In this document: positions 1 to 7,167 of the stretch, one piece after another
Position numbering within the stretch: the first letter of the stretch is position 1
How the letters are laid out: every line of letters starts with the position of its first letter
Origin: Proteobacteria bacterium UBA1844
GTDB taxonomy: Bacteria; Pseudomonadota; Gammaproteobacteria; Steroidobacterales; Woeseiaceae
Length of the DNA: 7,747 nucleotides
Reading direction: 5' to 3'
NCBI GenBank assembly: GCA_002338615.1
Contig: DDIS01000094.1
Span: 1-7,747 of the forward strand
The notes under the pieces: generated by a model
The model's database searches: none
What the model was told of the DNA's origin: nothing
The model's input: the letters and a program-made list of their open reading frames with translations, nothing else
Made by a program: the position numbers and the translations under genes

Positions 1-23
1 CGCGCCGGGGACGGCGCTCCTAC
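1..23 (-). repeat. GTAG/REP-like hairpin repeat after gene 3
   Basis: On the minus strand it begins GTAGGAGCGCCG and folds as GCGCCG-TCCC-CGGCGC, a six-base stem with a four-base loop (2-17). The GTAGGAGCG head followed by a G/C-rich stem-loop matches the general form of the REP/GTAG repeats known from Pseudomonas and Stenotrophomonas. It starts nine bases after the gene 3 stop. It could also act as a 3' mRNA stabiliser or help termination, but no T-tract is visible before the window ends. Confidence 0.6.
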
Positions 24-32
24 GGCTCTATT

Positions 33-3000
33 TTAGCGCTGGCCCGCAATGTCTTTCAGCGTGCGCTGGTCCGCCTTGATCGAGAAGCGCAGGAACGGGC
101 CCTGCGCCGTGTAGCGCGCCTGCGCGAAGTCTTCATCGTGGAATCCTGCGACGTTGTAGCCGAGCGACAGCCACATATTGGTCGCGACGTTGTAGCCGAC
201 GTCCACGCCCAGGCCATAGTCAATCACGCTCGAATTGTAGGAGTGATAGACGCTGGTACTCGCGCCCACGTCCCAACGACCCTTGAGGCCGCGCCGCAGG
301 TCAAAGCCGATCAGGTCCGTGTAGCCTGTGAAGCCGCTGGCGTCGAATTCGCTGCGCACATACTTGAACGCATACTGCAGGGACAGTTGCATTGCAGCGC
401 TGAAGCGATGGTTGGCATTAAAGTTATTGATAACGCGCCAGCTTTGTTCGGTATTGGACAGGCCCTGAAAATCATCAAGGACCAGGTCCAGCCGATTGAG
501 GAAAGACCAGTCACTCAGGGCCGGTCGGTACGCCCAGCCAAGCCGGAGATCGGCATTGGTCAGCTCACCGCCGGCTTTGGCCTTCGCCTGGAATACGGTC
601 AGCCCCGCCGACAATCCATGGCCCCGCAAGGGCTGACGGTACCAACCGAACAGCAATGACGCGCGTTCTTCGCTGTCGGAATTGCGATATTCGATGCGTG
701 AATTCGCGCTCCAGACATCGGACGTATAGGTAGCGCCCGTGTACACCGCCAGGAAATCATCGCTGTAGGAACCCGAGGCGGGTTCGCGATCCGGGTCGAA
801 TGGCCGGGCATCGGCATCCAGTATCGTATTCGTCTGGTCAACCCCGACATCGAGCAACCAGTGCTCACTGATCTGGAACCCCTGGATCAGACCGACATTG
901 GCGAACAGGCGCGGTCCGTACTCCGTTACCTCGTTTGTTAGCGAGGTATCGACCTGCGCGCGTGCCCAGGGCGTCGCGCGTACGCCAAGGCGGGTCATTG
1001 TTGCGTCGATGTCTGAGCCTGATGCCTGTTCGTATTCGGCAATCAGGTCAACGTTTTGCATCAGGCGATAGTCAGCGCCAAGCACGAAACGGCTTGGGTA
1101 GTCCAGACTCTCCGTATCGACATTGAGCGCGGTGCTGGCGCTCGCGCGCAGGGTCACTTTGCCGTCGTAAATTTTCTTCGCTATACCAAGTTCAGCCAGG
1201 TCACTGGTGCGCGTGTCGCCGTCGTCAAACTTGTCTTGTGCATGCGTAAAACCGATTGAACTCGTGAACGTATTGCGCTCGTAGCGCAGCTGCGCCCGCG
1301 CGAGGTTACGAATATCATCGGTTGCAAGCATTTGCTGCCAGCCAGCCTCTCCTTCGATAAACCAGCGCTCGTTCAGCCTGGCACGCGCATCGATAGCGAG
1401 ACGTCGCACGCCTTTATCCGCTGCCGACTGGTAGCCCAGGCCGAACTCGTCCTCAACTTCGCGCATATACGCGCGCACATCAACCTTTTCGCCGTTATGC
1501 TCGAGTTCGACGTAATGTGCCGAACCGCTGGTTTCAACACCGCCGACCAGTGCATTCGTCTCGGCGATTTCGGCTTTTAGCAGAGTCTGGTCATTGAGCT
1601 GCCAGCGGAAGTCCACGCCACTCAAATCGGCCTCTGCGCCGGCAGTACCGTCGTTAATGTGCGTGACACCGAATTCGACCCTATCGCTTGCCGTGCGTAC
1701 CGAGGCACGACCACCGGCAACCACGTCCTCACCACCGTTGGTTTGCGACTCATATTCTGCAACGATATAGACCGGGTTGAAATTCAGATCACGGCTAGGG
1801 ACTGGTTTTTTGAAATACAGCGTGCCGTCGATTGCATTCAGGTTGTAGTCGAGGAAGCGGCTCAACGTGCGGCTTTCCAGCACGACCCCCGAGTCGAACC
1901 GGTCCCGTACTTCAATCCTGATTTGCTCGCTGTTGGCGATGATCGGTGCATTACTCAGGCGATACAGGCCCGAGGTGCCATCGCCGGGAATTTCATCACG
2001 AGTGAAGACCTGGCTGCTCTCGGCGGCGAAGGCAGAATAGCCAACATGCTCGCCGCGGAATTCACTGAGTACGCCACTGAAGTGGCGCTGGTAGCGTGAC
2101 AGGTCATTGACCGTGAGACCCGTGTCGAAATCGCCAAACAACGCGTAGAACTGCTGGCGTTCAATTTTCACGTACAGCTTGTTCTGGGTCGGCGCCTCAA
2201 AGCGATGTTCTGAATTGTCCGCGTACAGCGCATAGTATTGGTTCGGGTCAACGACCGTGTTGAACGCATCCCGTGCCTCATCGCTATTACGATCTGTGTC
2301 ATAAGCGAGCGTCAGCAGAAATTCACCTTTTATCTGGCCCTTGGCGAAAAATGCCATTCGACCTTCGTCGTAGTACTCGTCTTCATTGCCAGCGTTCAAG
2401 GCTGCCTCGGCGTTATCGGACAGCGTGTTGTAACCGGCGGTCCCTTCTGCAAAACCGACCAGGATCCAGTCCCGATCGGCGGGCCGGATCCAGGTTTTCA
2501 GTTCTTGCTCACGATAATTATCGAACAGCAGGTGCAAACTGACCTCGCCGGTGCGCGTGATCGGCTCCAGTTCAATCAATGCGACACCGTCGGTACCAAT
2601 TCGATAGGTCGGCTGACGTGAGGTCGCCTCCACCAGCGGATTGGTGAGGTCATTTTCGACATCCCACCAGGAGCGATAGGGTTCGGCAATGCGAAAGCCG
2701 CCGACCATGCCGCGCCGCGCAAGCTTGCCGGCACGATCGTACAAACGCACTGCGATCACGGGGCGGGTCTTGCCGTCGGCTACCAGAACCGACTGCTCTT
2801 CGACCACTTCGCCACGGATTGGCAGACCTGAAAAATGGATCGTCCGGCGGATCGCCCTGGCCTGCTGGCCATCCGCGTCGGAAATGACGGCGCGCAACGT
2901 GTTTGCGCCGTCTCGCAACTCGACGCCTTTCCAGGTCGAAACAGCGACGGTACCGGCGGTGTTTATTTCGATCGAATCAAAATTGGCGCTGTTGACCGGG

Positions 3001-5948
3001 CTATCGTTGACCCAGACGGCGACCGTTTGTGACGGCGCGTGTGCAATCGCAAGCTTGGTAGCAGGGATTGATGGCGCGAAGCCGGCGGCCGGCAACAACA
3101 TTGCAGCGCCCGGCTCCAGCGTTTCAATATCGGGGTTCACTTGCAAAGCCGGTTCATCCGCTTGAATAGGTGATTTGCGAGTACGTTCTGTACCCGGCAC
3201 GGCGCCCATGGTCTCGACGACCTGGGTGCCACTTGATGCCTTGGTGACTTCGAGAAAAGACGGGCGAGATGGCCGCACACCGCTCAAAACCATTTCGACG
3301 CGACGGTTCTTCGCCCGGCCCGCGGCACTGGCGTTGTCCGCGATCGGTTCGTCCGGACCACGACCCGCAACCTGCAAGTCATCCGGACTCAGCCCAAGGG
3401 CATCGGCAACGTACTCGGCAGCGGCGTACGCGCGCGCCCGTGATAACACGTAATTGTCCTTGAACAGGTGCTGATTGCGCGCGGCGATCATCTGGCTGTC
3501 GCTGTGCCCTACTGTGGAAATCTGCACGGCCTGCACACCGCGCCAGTTGTTAATCAGCGTGTCAAGTGTTTGCTTGTCGCTCGCCGATAACTGGTCCGAA
3601 AGGACGTCAAATTTCAAATCGAGCACGTAGCCAGCGTTCTCGACCCTGGCCGGCTCGCGTAGCATTTTTGTCTCGGCAACCGGAGTTGTCTGGCCAGCCT
3701 CGATGGGCGAATCGAACCTGGCCGTTGCACGGGTCGTCAACTCACCGCTGGTCTTGCTCGCGATATTCGCAACGAAATCTACTTTGGTACTCCAGTTGCC
3801 GATTCGGTCAGGCAGGGCCAGCGACAGAACGTTCTGGCTCAAACGCGGTTCGCCGCGAGCGTCACCATCGATACGCATGCTGCCTGGCTCGTAGCTGACA
3901 CCCTTGGGCAACATGATCATCAGATCGGTATTCTCGATGGCGACATTACCAATACCATTGACCAGCAGTTCATAGTGAACCTGGTCGGCATTGTCGCCAC
4001 CCCGACTCTGCAACTCGAGGTCGATGCGGCCTTCCGGTGCGGGTTTGCGCTTGAGATAGAAATCGGCGCGCAGCAGGCTGCCCTTCGTCAGTTTCACAAA
4101 CTGGGAATCGGCGCGTCCGGCAAAGCCTGGCGTGTCCGAACAGCGCACGATATCGAAGTAGTCAGGAACCGAGAACGTATCGATCTGTGCGACGTGCGTG
4201 CCCGTCTTCAGTCCCTCGAAATGAAATCGACCGCCTTCGTCCGATACGGCATAACTACCGTCTTCGAGGTACACGCGGATATCTGGCACGCCCTGTTCTT
4301 CGGTGAACGTATCCTGGCTGCAGTCTCCCTCGAGTATCCGGCCAATAATTGTGCCGGTGGAGCGGAACAGGTCCTCGGTCAGGCGTATGCTGACCTCGGC
4401 CTCGTTCGAGATCAGTCCGCCACCTGCAAGCGCCGTAGCCCGGTTGATGAGTTCCTGGTTGCGCTTGCCGCCAATAATTTCGACAACGTAGGTAATTGAA
4501 ATACTTTGCGACACGCCGAGCTCGTCGATAGTAAACATCAGGGTGTCGAGGTTCGGACCGACAACCGGGTCCGGTGCGTCGGCACCATCTACCGTGACGG
4601 AGCCGGGTACGAAGCGCACGCCGGGTGGCAGCTGGTCGGTGAGTTCAATGTCATCGGCACGACCGGTTGCGGAGGTGTTTTCGAGGATCAATTCGTAGCG
4701 TACAAAATCGCCGGGCGCGGCGATCGTCGTCAATGTGCGCTTTTGCAAGAACAGTGATTCCGAACGTGGATCCACGGGAATGTCGAGCGCCACGGACAGC
4801 CCACCGGTCTTGGTGAATGCCGTGCCGAACGATCCCGGTCCGAGTTCGAACGGCGCATTCGGCAGGTTCTGCAGTTGTGCCGGGTCGATAGCCGACGGTG
4901 CAACGTACTCATCCGGGGGAGTGACGACCAGGCGGTAGTCACCGTCCGCGACGACCGGGAATCGATATTCTCCGGGACCAAATGCATAGCTGGCGCCGGA
5001 CGAATCAGTCACCGTACTGCCGCTCACAATGCTGGATGGAAATGCGCTGACGCCATCATTGCCGTACACGGTTGCGGGTAAGCCGCTGGCCGCATCAACG
5101 ATTTCAATACTGGCGCCGCTAACTGCGGCACCGCTCTGGGATTCAAAAACCCGCTGAACCGGATCGAATCCGGCACTGAATTGCGCTGCATCACCGCCGT
5201 CTTGCGGGTCGGTGTAGTTAACCTGCATTGTCGTGCGTGGTGCGGACTGCAATTTACAATCACCGCTTACGGCCGCTCCTGCACCGGTCAGCACAAAGCC
5301 TGCAAATACACCGGTATTGGGGCCGGTCTCTGTTAGCTGAATAGTCTCCGTATCGCCACGCGATAAATCGGTGACCGTAACGGATGCGTAATCGACAAGC
5401 TGGTAATCAATATTCTGGTCACTGTCCACCAATCGTATGAAAGCCGGCTCGCCAAGATTAAACACACTGCTTGAGGCGACTTCCTGCGTTGTTGCCGGGT
5501 CTATGACAGACCCTCCGATGATGGTTGGATTTGCCTGTGTCACGTAAGCGCCTCCCTGCAAACAGGCAGACGGGCCTACCGTCTCCTGCCAGGTTCCTGC
5601 GGCGGATGGCAATACCCTGGTGAACTCGATATTCGCAGAGCTTCGAACAACAGCGGTCACTACTTGCACGGTATTGCTGGTAACAACAACCGGCTGGTTT
5701 GCGACACTCTGGTACTGGAGACTGGCCTGGTTCGCGACAACAGCGCCGGGCGCCGCAGTTGCGTTTACCGAGAGAAACAGCGCGGCAAAAAAAACCGCTG
5801 CCAGTCTATGCTTAAGAGACGTGTACCCGGGGCAGGCGCATCCCGGGGGAAGTGTGACCTTCCCCCGAAATGACGCGCACAGTCGTCCGCAGCGATCAGG
5901 GCCGGGTGGCCCTGATCGCTCAAAAAACGCCTGCGCGCTCTTAAGCAC
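33..5948 (-). CDS. Giant DUF11/OmpA-like outer-membrane beta-barrel protein
   Basis: Third gene, 1971 residues from GTG at 5948, the only ATG, GTG or TTG in frame before the signal peptide. Residues 4-46 come from an apparent 129-bp insertion. The signal peptide core is LAAVFFAALFLSV (49-61), with cleavage after ATA (65). By residue: 67-111, PG...N.A...SNT module shared with gene 2; 112-265, beta-rich, with GDTETIQLTETGPNTGVF (198-215); 270-395, carboxypeptidase-regulatory/SpaA-like; 398-523, DUF11 domain (APGDFVRYEL, TDQLPPGVRFVPGS); 530-635, SdrD-B-like (GVPDIRVYLEDG, SDEGGRFHFEGL); 640-760, second DUF11-like domain; 771-889, OmpA-like peptidoglycan-binding domain (GHSDS, NYVLSRARA, AGRGPDEPI, NRRVE); 890-970, Pro/Ala-rich linker; 975-1155, two Ig/invasin-like modules; 1156-1957, alternating aromatic strands of an outer-membrane barrel, including DYNLNAIDGTLYF (1367-1379). 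The stop is TAA. Likely role: an envelope-spanning, cell-wall-anchored outer-membrane protein acting with genes 1 and 2. Domain calls are pattern-based; the function is unknown. Confidence 0.9.
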   Translation of the reverse strand: MLKSAQAFFERSGPPGPDRCGRLCASFRGKVTLPPGCACPGYTSLKHRLAAVFFAALFLSVNATAAPGAVVANQASLQYQSVANQPVVVTSNTVQVVTAVVRSSANIEFTRVLPSAAGTWQETVGPSACLQGGAYVTQANPTIIGGSVIDPATTQEVASSSVFNLGEPAFIRLVDSDQNIDYQLVDYASVTVTDLSRGDTETIQLTETGPNTGVFAGFVLTGAGAAVSGDCKLQSAPRTTMQVNYTDPQDGGDAAQFSAGFDPVQRVFESQSGAAVSGASIEIVDAASGLPATVYGNDGVSAFPSSIVSGSTVTDSSGASYAFGPGEYRFPVVADGDYRLVVTPPDEYVAPSAIDPAQLQNLPNAPFELGPGSFGTAFTKTGGLSVALDIPVDPRSESLFLQKRTLTTIAAPGDFVRYELILENTSATGRADDIELTDQLPPGVRFVPGSVTVDGADAPDPVVGPNLDTLMFTIDELGVSQSISITYVVEIIGGKRNQELINRATALAGGGLISNEAEVSIRLTEDLFRSTGTIIGRILEGDCSQDTFTEEQGVPDIRVYLEDGSYAVSDEGGRFHFEGLKTGTHVAQIDTFSVPDYFDIVRCSDTPGFAGRADSQFVKLTKGSLLRADFYLKRKPAPEGRIDLELQSRGGDNADQVHYELLVNGIGNVAIENTDLMIMLPKGVSYEPGSMRIDGDARGEPRLSQNVLSLALPDRIGNWSTKVDFVANIASKTSGELTTRATARFDSPIEAGQTTPVAETKMLREPARVENAGYVLDLKFDVLSDQLSASDKQTLDTLINNWRGVQAVQISTVGHSDSQMIAARNQHLFKDNYVLSRARAYAAAEYVADALGLSPDDLQVAGRGPDEPIADNASAAGRAKNRRVEMVLSGVRPSRPSFLEVTKASSGTQVVETMGAVPGTERTRKSPIQADEPALQVNPDIETLEPGAAMLLPAAGFAPSIPATKLAIAHAPSQTVAVWVNDSPVNSANFDSIEINTAGTVAVSTWKGVELRDGANTLRAVISDADGQQARAIRRTIHFSGLPIRGEVVEEQSVLVADGKTRPVIAVRLYDRAGKLARRGMVGGFRIAEPYRSWWDVENDLTNPLVEATSRQPTYRIGTDGVALIELEPITRTGEVSLHLLFDNYREQELKTWIRPADRDWILVGFAEGTAGYNTLSDNAEAALNAGNEDEYYDEGRMAFFAKGQIKGEFLLTLAYDTDRNSDEARDAFNTVVDPNQYYALYADNSEHRFEAPTQNKLYVKIERQQFYALFGDFDTGLTVNDLSRYQRHFSGVLSEFRGEHVGYSAFAAESSQVFTRDEIPGDGTSGLYRLSNAPIIANSEQIRIEVRDRFDSGVVLESRTLSRFLDYNLNAIDGTLYFKKPVPSRDLNFNPVYIVAEYESQTNGGEDVVAGGRASVRTASDRVEFGVTHINDGTAGAEADLSGVDFRWQLNDQTLLKAEIAETNALVGGVETSGSAHYVELEHNGEKVDVRAYMREVEDEFGLGYQSAADKGVRRLAIDARARLNERWFIEGEAGWQQMLATDDIRNLARAQLRYERNTFTSSIGFTHAQDKFDDGDTRTSDLAELGIAKKIYDGKVTLRASASTALNVDTESLDYPSRFVLGADYRLMQNVDLIAEYEQASGSDIDATMTRLGVRATPWARAQVDTSLTNEVTEYGPRLFANVGLIQGFQISEHWLLDVGVDQTNTILDADARPFDPDREPASGSYSDDFLAVYTGATYTSDVWSANSRIEYRNSDSEERASLLFGWYRQPLRGHGLSAGLTVFQAKAKAGGELTNADLRLGWAYRPALSDWSFLNRLDLVLDDFQGLSNTEQSWRVINNFNANHRFSAAMQLSLQYAFKYVRSEFDASGFTGYTDLIGFDLRRGLKGRWDVGASTSVYHSYNSSVIDYGLGVDVGYNVATNMWLSLGYNVAGFHDEDFAQARYTAQGPFLRFSIKADQRTLKDIAGQR
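5844..5867. repeat. Perfect 9-bp G/C-rich hairpin inside the insert
   Basis: CGGGGGAAG (5844-5852) pairs with CTTCCCCCG (5859-5867) around a six-base loop. It is the second of two tandem hairpins in the 129-bp insert and, like the first, has no T-tract after it on either strand. Confidence 0.8.
5891..5920. repeat. Perfect 13-bp hairpin inside the insert
   Basis: AGCGATCAGGGCC (5891-5903) pairs fully with GGCCCTGATCGCT (5908-5920) around a four-base loop. On the minus strand a run of six T lies before the stem, and no T-run follows the stem on either strand. It therefore does not look like an intrinsic terminator in either direction. In the gene 3 mRNA it would form a very stable stem 28 bases after the start codon. 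Confidence 0.85.
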
Positions 5949-5971
5949 CGTGATAAGCCGCTGTTGCGACT

Positions 5972-7078
5972 TCAGGTCGTCGGAATTTCAACAACGAATT
6001 TGACGGTGACGATAGCGCCTGCGGCAACATCGAGCGGCACCAGAGACGCTAGCTGACTTCCAGCAATCGTCAGGTTCGTACCGTCGAATGTACATCCGTC
6101 GCCATTGGCATCTGCTGCATCCGCCAGGCAGAAAGTACCGCCGCTGAACGATATGTTTGCGTTACCGCCGCTGTAGGCACCTGCAACGAACGTCACGTCG
6201 CTGTCCACGGCGTCGGCAATTGAAACGCCGGTCGCTGCAACAGTTCCGGTTGAGTTATCCAGTGTGATCGTGTACTCGATACGTGCACCTGGCACGGCCA
6301 AGCCGCTCGAGAACGGATCGGAAATAACAGCCTGAGTTTTAGTTACAGTCAATTCAGCCGCCTGCAGCAGGAAGCCATCACGATTACTCTCGGAATTATT
6401 GTTGTCGGCATCTGCAAATACGTTGTCGATGGTGCCTGGCGTCCAGCTACCACTGGCCGTGAGATCCAGGCCGCTGGCCGGATCAGCCGCAACGGCGGTA
6501 AGGCTTAATCCGGCGATTGCGCCGTTCGCAGCCGTCGCTGGTGCATTGGCAAACAAGCGCACGCGGATGGACTGGTCCTCGGGCAGGTCATCGATTGTGG
6601 TGGGGCCACCGAACACCGGATCGGGTCCGTCACCGGTCCCTGCGGTAGGATCTTGTGCGGGACTGACCGAAATCGAGACAGTGTTCATATCAACTCCGGA
6701 GTCAGCCAGGCCGGCGTAGATATCACCATCGGCTGGAATCAGCTGCGCGAAAGACAGGTTGAAATCAAGCACACCGTTACTCAGGTTCGTCACGTAGAAA
6801 TCGAGAAAAGCCTGGGTGTCACCAATTGATGCTGTGGTCAAAGCGGTGCCTAAGCGACTGACCGAGAAGTCAACCCTTCGGTCGACTACGAACGACGCGG
6901 TATTCGATACGACCGGCGTTTGCGCATTGCCACCGACGTTAAAATTGACGGTCGCAGTATTATCAACGGCCACACCAGGATCGGTGCCCGTTGCCATGGC
7001 CTGCTGTGTCAACAGCAGTGCACAGGCAATTGCGCCCAGCCTCGACAACAGGCCGAGCTTAGTTTGAAACGTTTTCAT
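5972..7078 (-). CDS. Exported two-domain DUF11-type protein
   Basis: Second gene, 368 residues from the ATG at 7078. An in-frame ATG at 7099 would add seven residues (MITRSTV), but AAGGAG (7086-7091) lies inside that extension and is spaced seven bases from 7078, so I choose 7078. Signal peptide 1-29: basic n-region, core LGAIACALLL, cleavage after AMA. Residues 34-75 hold the module PG.AV.N.A...PVVSNT..FVVDRR, which recurs at the mature N-terminus of the gene 3 protein. The middle (80-210) is a predicted beta-sandwich. Residues 222-235 (ADADNNNSESNRDG) and 321-328 (AADANGDG) are acidic and Asp/Asn-rich, like calcium-binding loops. Residues 241-368 form a DUF11-like domain (PGARIEYTITLDNSTG, then VTFVAGAYSGG). 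Two cysteines, 317 and 329, could form a disulfide; there is no anchor at the C-terminus. The stop TGA is 23 bases before the gene 3 start. Function unrecognised; probably a periplasmic or surface structural subunit. Confidence 0.9.
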   Translation of the reverse strand: MKTFQTKLGLLSRLGAIACALLLTQQAMATGTDPGVAVDNTATVNFNVGGNAQTPVVSNTASFVVDRRVDFSVSRLGTALTTASIGDTQAFLDFYVTNLSNGVLDFNLSFAQLIPADGDIYAGLADSGVDMNTVSISVSPAQDPTAGTGDGPDPVFGGPTTIDDLPEDQSIRVRLFANAPATAANGAIAGLSLTAVAADPASGLDLTASGSWTPGTIDNVFADADNNNSESNRDGFLLQAAELTVTKTQAVISDPFSSGLAVPGARIEYTITLDNSTGTVAATGVSIADAVDSDVTFVAGAYSGGNANISFSGGTFCLADAADANGDGCTFDGTNLTIAGSQLASLVPLDVAAGAIVTVKFVVEIPTT

Positions 7079-7085
7079 CACGGTA

Positions 7086-7091
7086 CTCCTT
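7086..7091 (-). promoter_or_regulatory. Ribosome binding site that decides the gene 2 start
   Basis: AAGGAG on the minus strand, seven bases before the ATG at 7078. It lies downstream of the alternative in-frame ATG at 7099, so it favours the shorter product, which begins with a normal signal peptide (MKTFQTKLG). Confidence 0.8.
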
Positions 7092-7167
7092 GTAATCATT
7101 AAGAAAACTTCTTCACATATTGATCAATCTTCCTTGCTCATCAAAAATATCGTGCTTACAACAACAA

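Larger units (their letters stand above)
5811..5945 (-). mobile_element. In-frame 129-bp palindromic mini-element in the gene 3 signal peptide
   Basis: Two identical CTTAAG copies (5811-5816 and 5940-5945) are exactly 129 bases apart, or 43 codons, with no in-frame stop between them. Collapsing them gives GTG-CTT-AAG-CAT-AGA-CTG, which encodes a compact signal peptide starting MLKHRLAAVFFAALFLSV, and rebuilds the perfect palindrome TGCTTAAGCA. I read this as an insertion at the palindrome centre with duplication of TTAA or CTTAAG. By my count 84 of the 129 inserted bases are G or C. The insert holds two perfect hairpins plus a nested seven-base inverted repeat. The encoded 43 residues contain four cysteines and many Gly, Pro and Arg residues, unlike the rest of the protein, as expected of DNA not selected as protein. 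It has no transposase, so it would have to be mobilised in trans, if it is mobile at all. Alternatives are a structured leader RNA or an expansion unrelated to transposition. Confidence 0.6.
5809..5947. repeat. 10-bp inverted repeat bounding the inserted segment
   Basis: On the plus strand TGCTTAAGAG (5809-5818) and CTCTTAAGCA (5938-5947) are exact reverse complements. Inside them, GCAGGCG (5832-5838) and CGCCTGC (5928-5934) form a second, seven-base inverted repeat. The arms could be element ends. More simply, they arise because the target palindrome TGCTTAAGCA was split and its CTTAAG core duplicated, leaving only the AG/CT bases to the element itself. Confidence 0.75.

Noticed and set aside
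138..659. Plus-strand open frame of 173 codons, and other plus-strand frames inside gene 3
   Set aside because: They lie opposite the barrel and module coding sequence, show no signal peptide, domain or ribosome site, and look like antisense shadows of a long GC-rich gene.
5812..5841. ATG at 5841 as an alternative gene 3 start, needing a +1 shift at CCC-C to enter the signal peptide frame
   Set aside because: In its own frame it stops after nine codons and has no ribosome site at proper spacing. The GTG at 5948 with an in-frame insertion explains the same region without a frameshift. A one-base sequencing error in the CCCC run remains possible but is not needed.
5844..5920. Intrinsic terminators between gene 2 and gene 3
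   Set aside because: Both hairpins are strong, but neither is followed by a T-run on either strand, and gene 3 continues without interruption across them.
5811..5945. Integron attC site
   Set aside because: The segment lacks the GTTRRRY and RYYYAAC core sites, and no integron cassette context is present.
7079..7099. Seven-residue longer gene 2 start at the ATG at 7099
   Set aside because: The AAGGAG site lies within this stretch and points to the ATG at 7078. The upstream purines before 7099 are weaker.
7100..7167. Separate promoter or small gene between gene 1 and gene 2
   Set aside because: TTGATG with AATATG at 17-base spacing and a five-codon ATG frame are visible, but matches are weak and the region is AT-rich. 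I see nothing convincing here.
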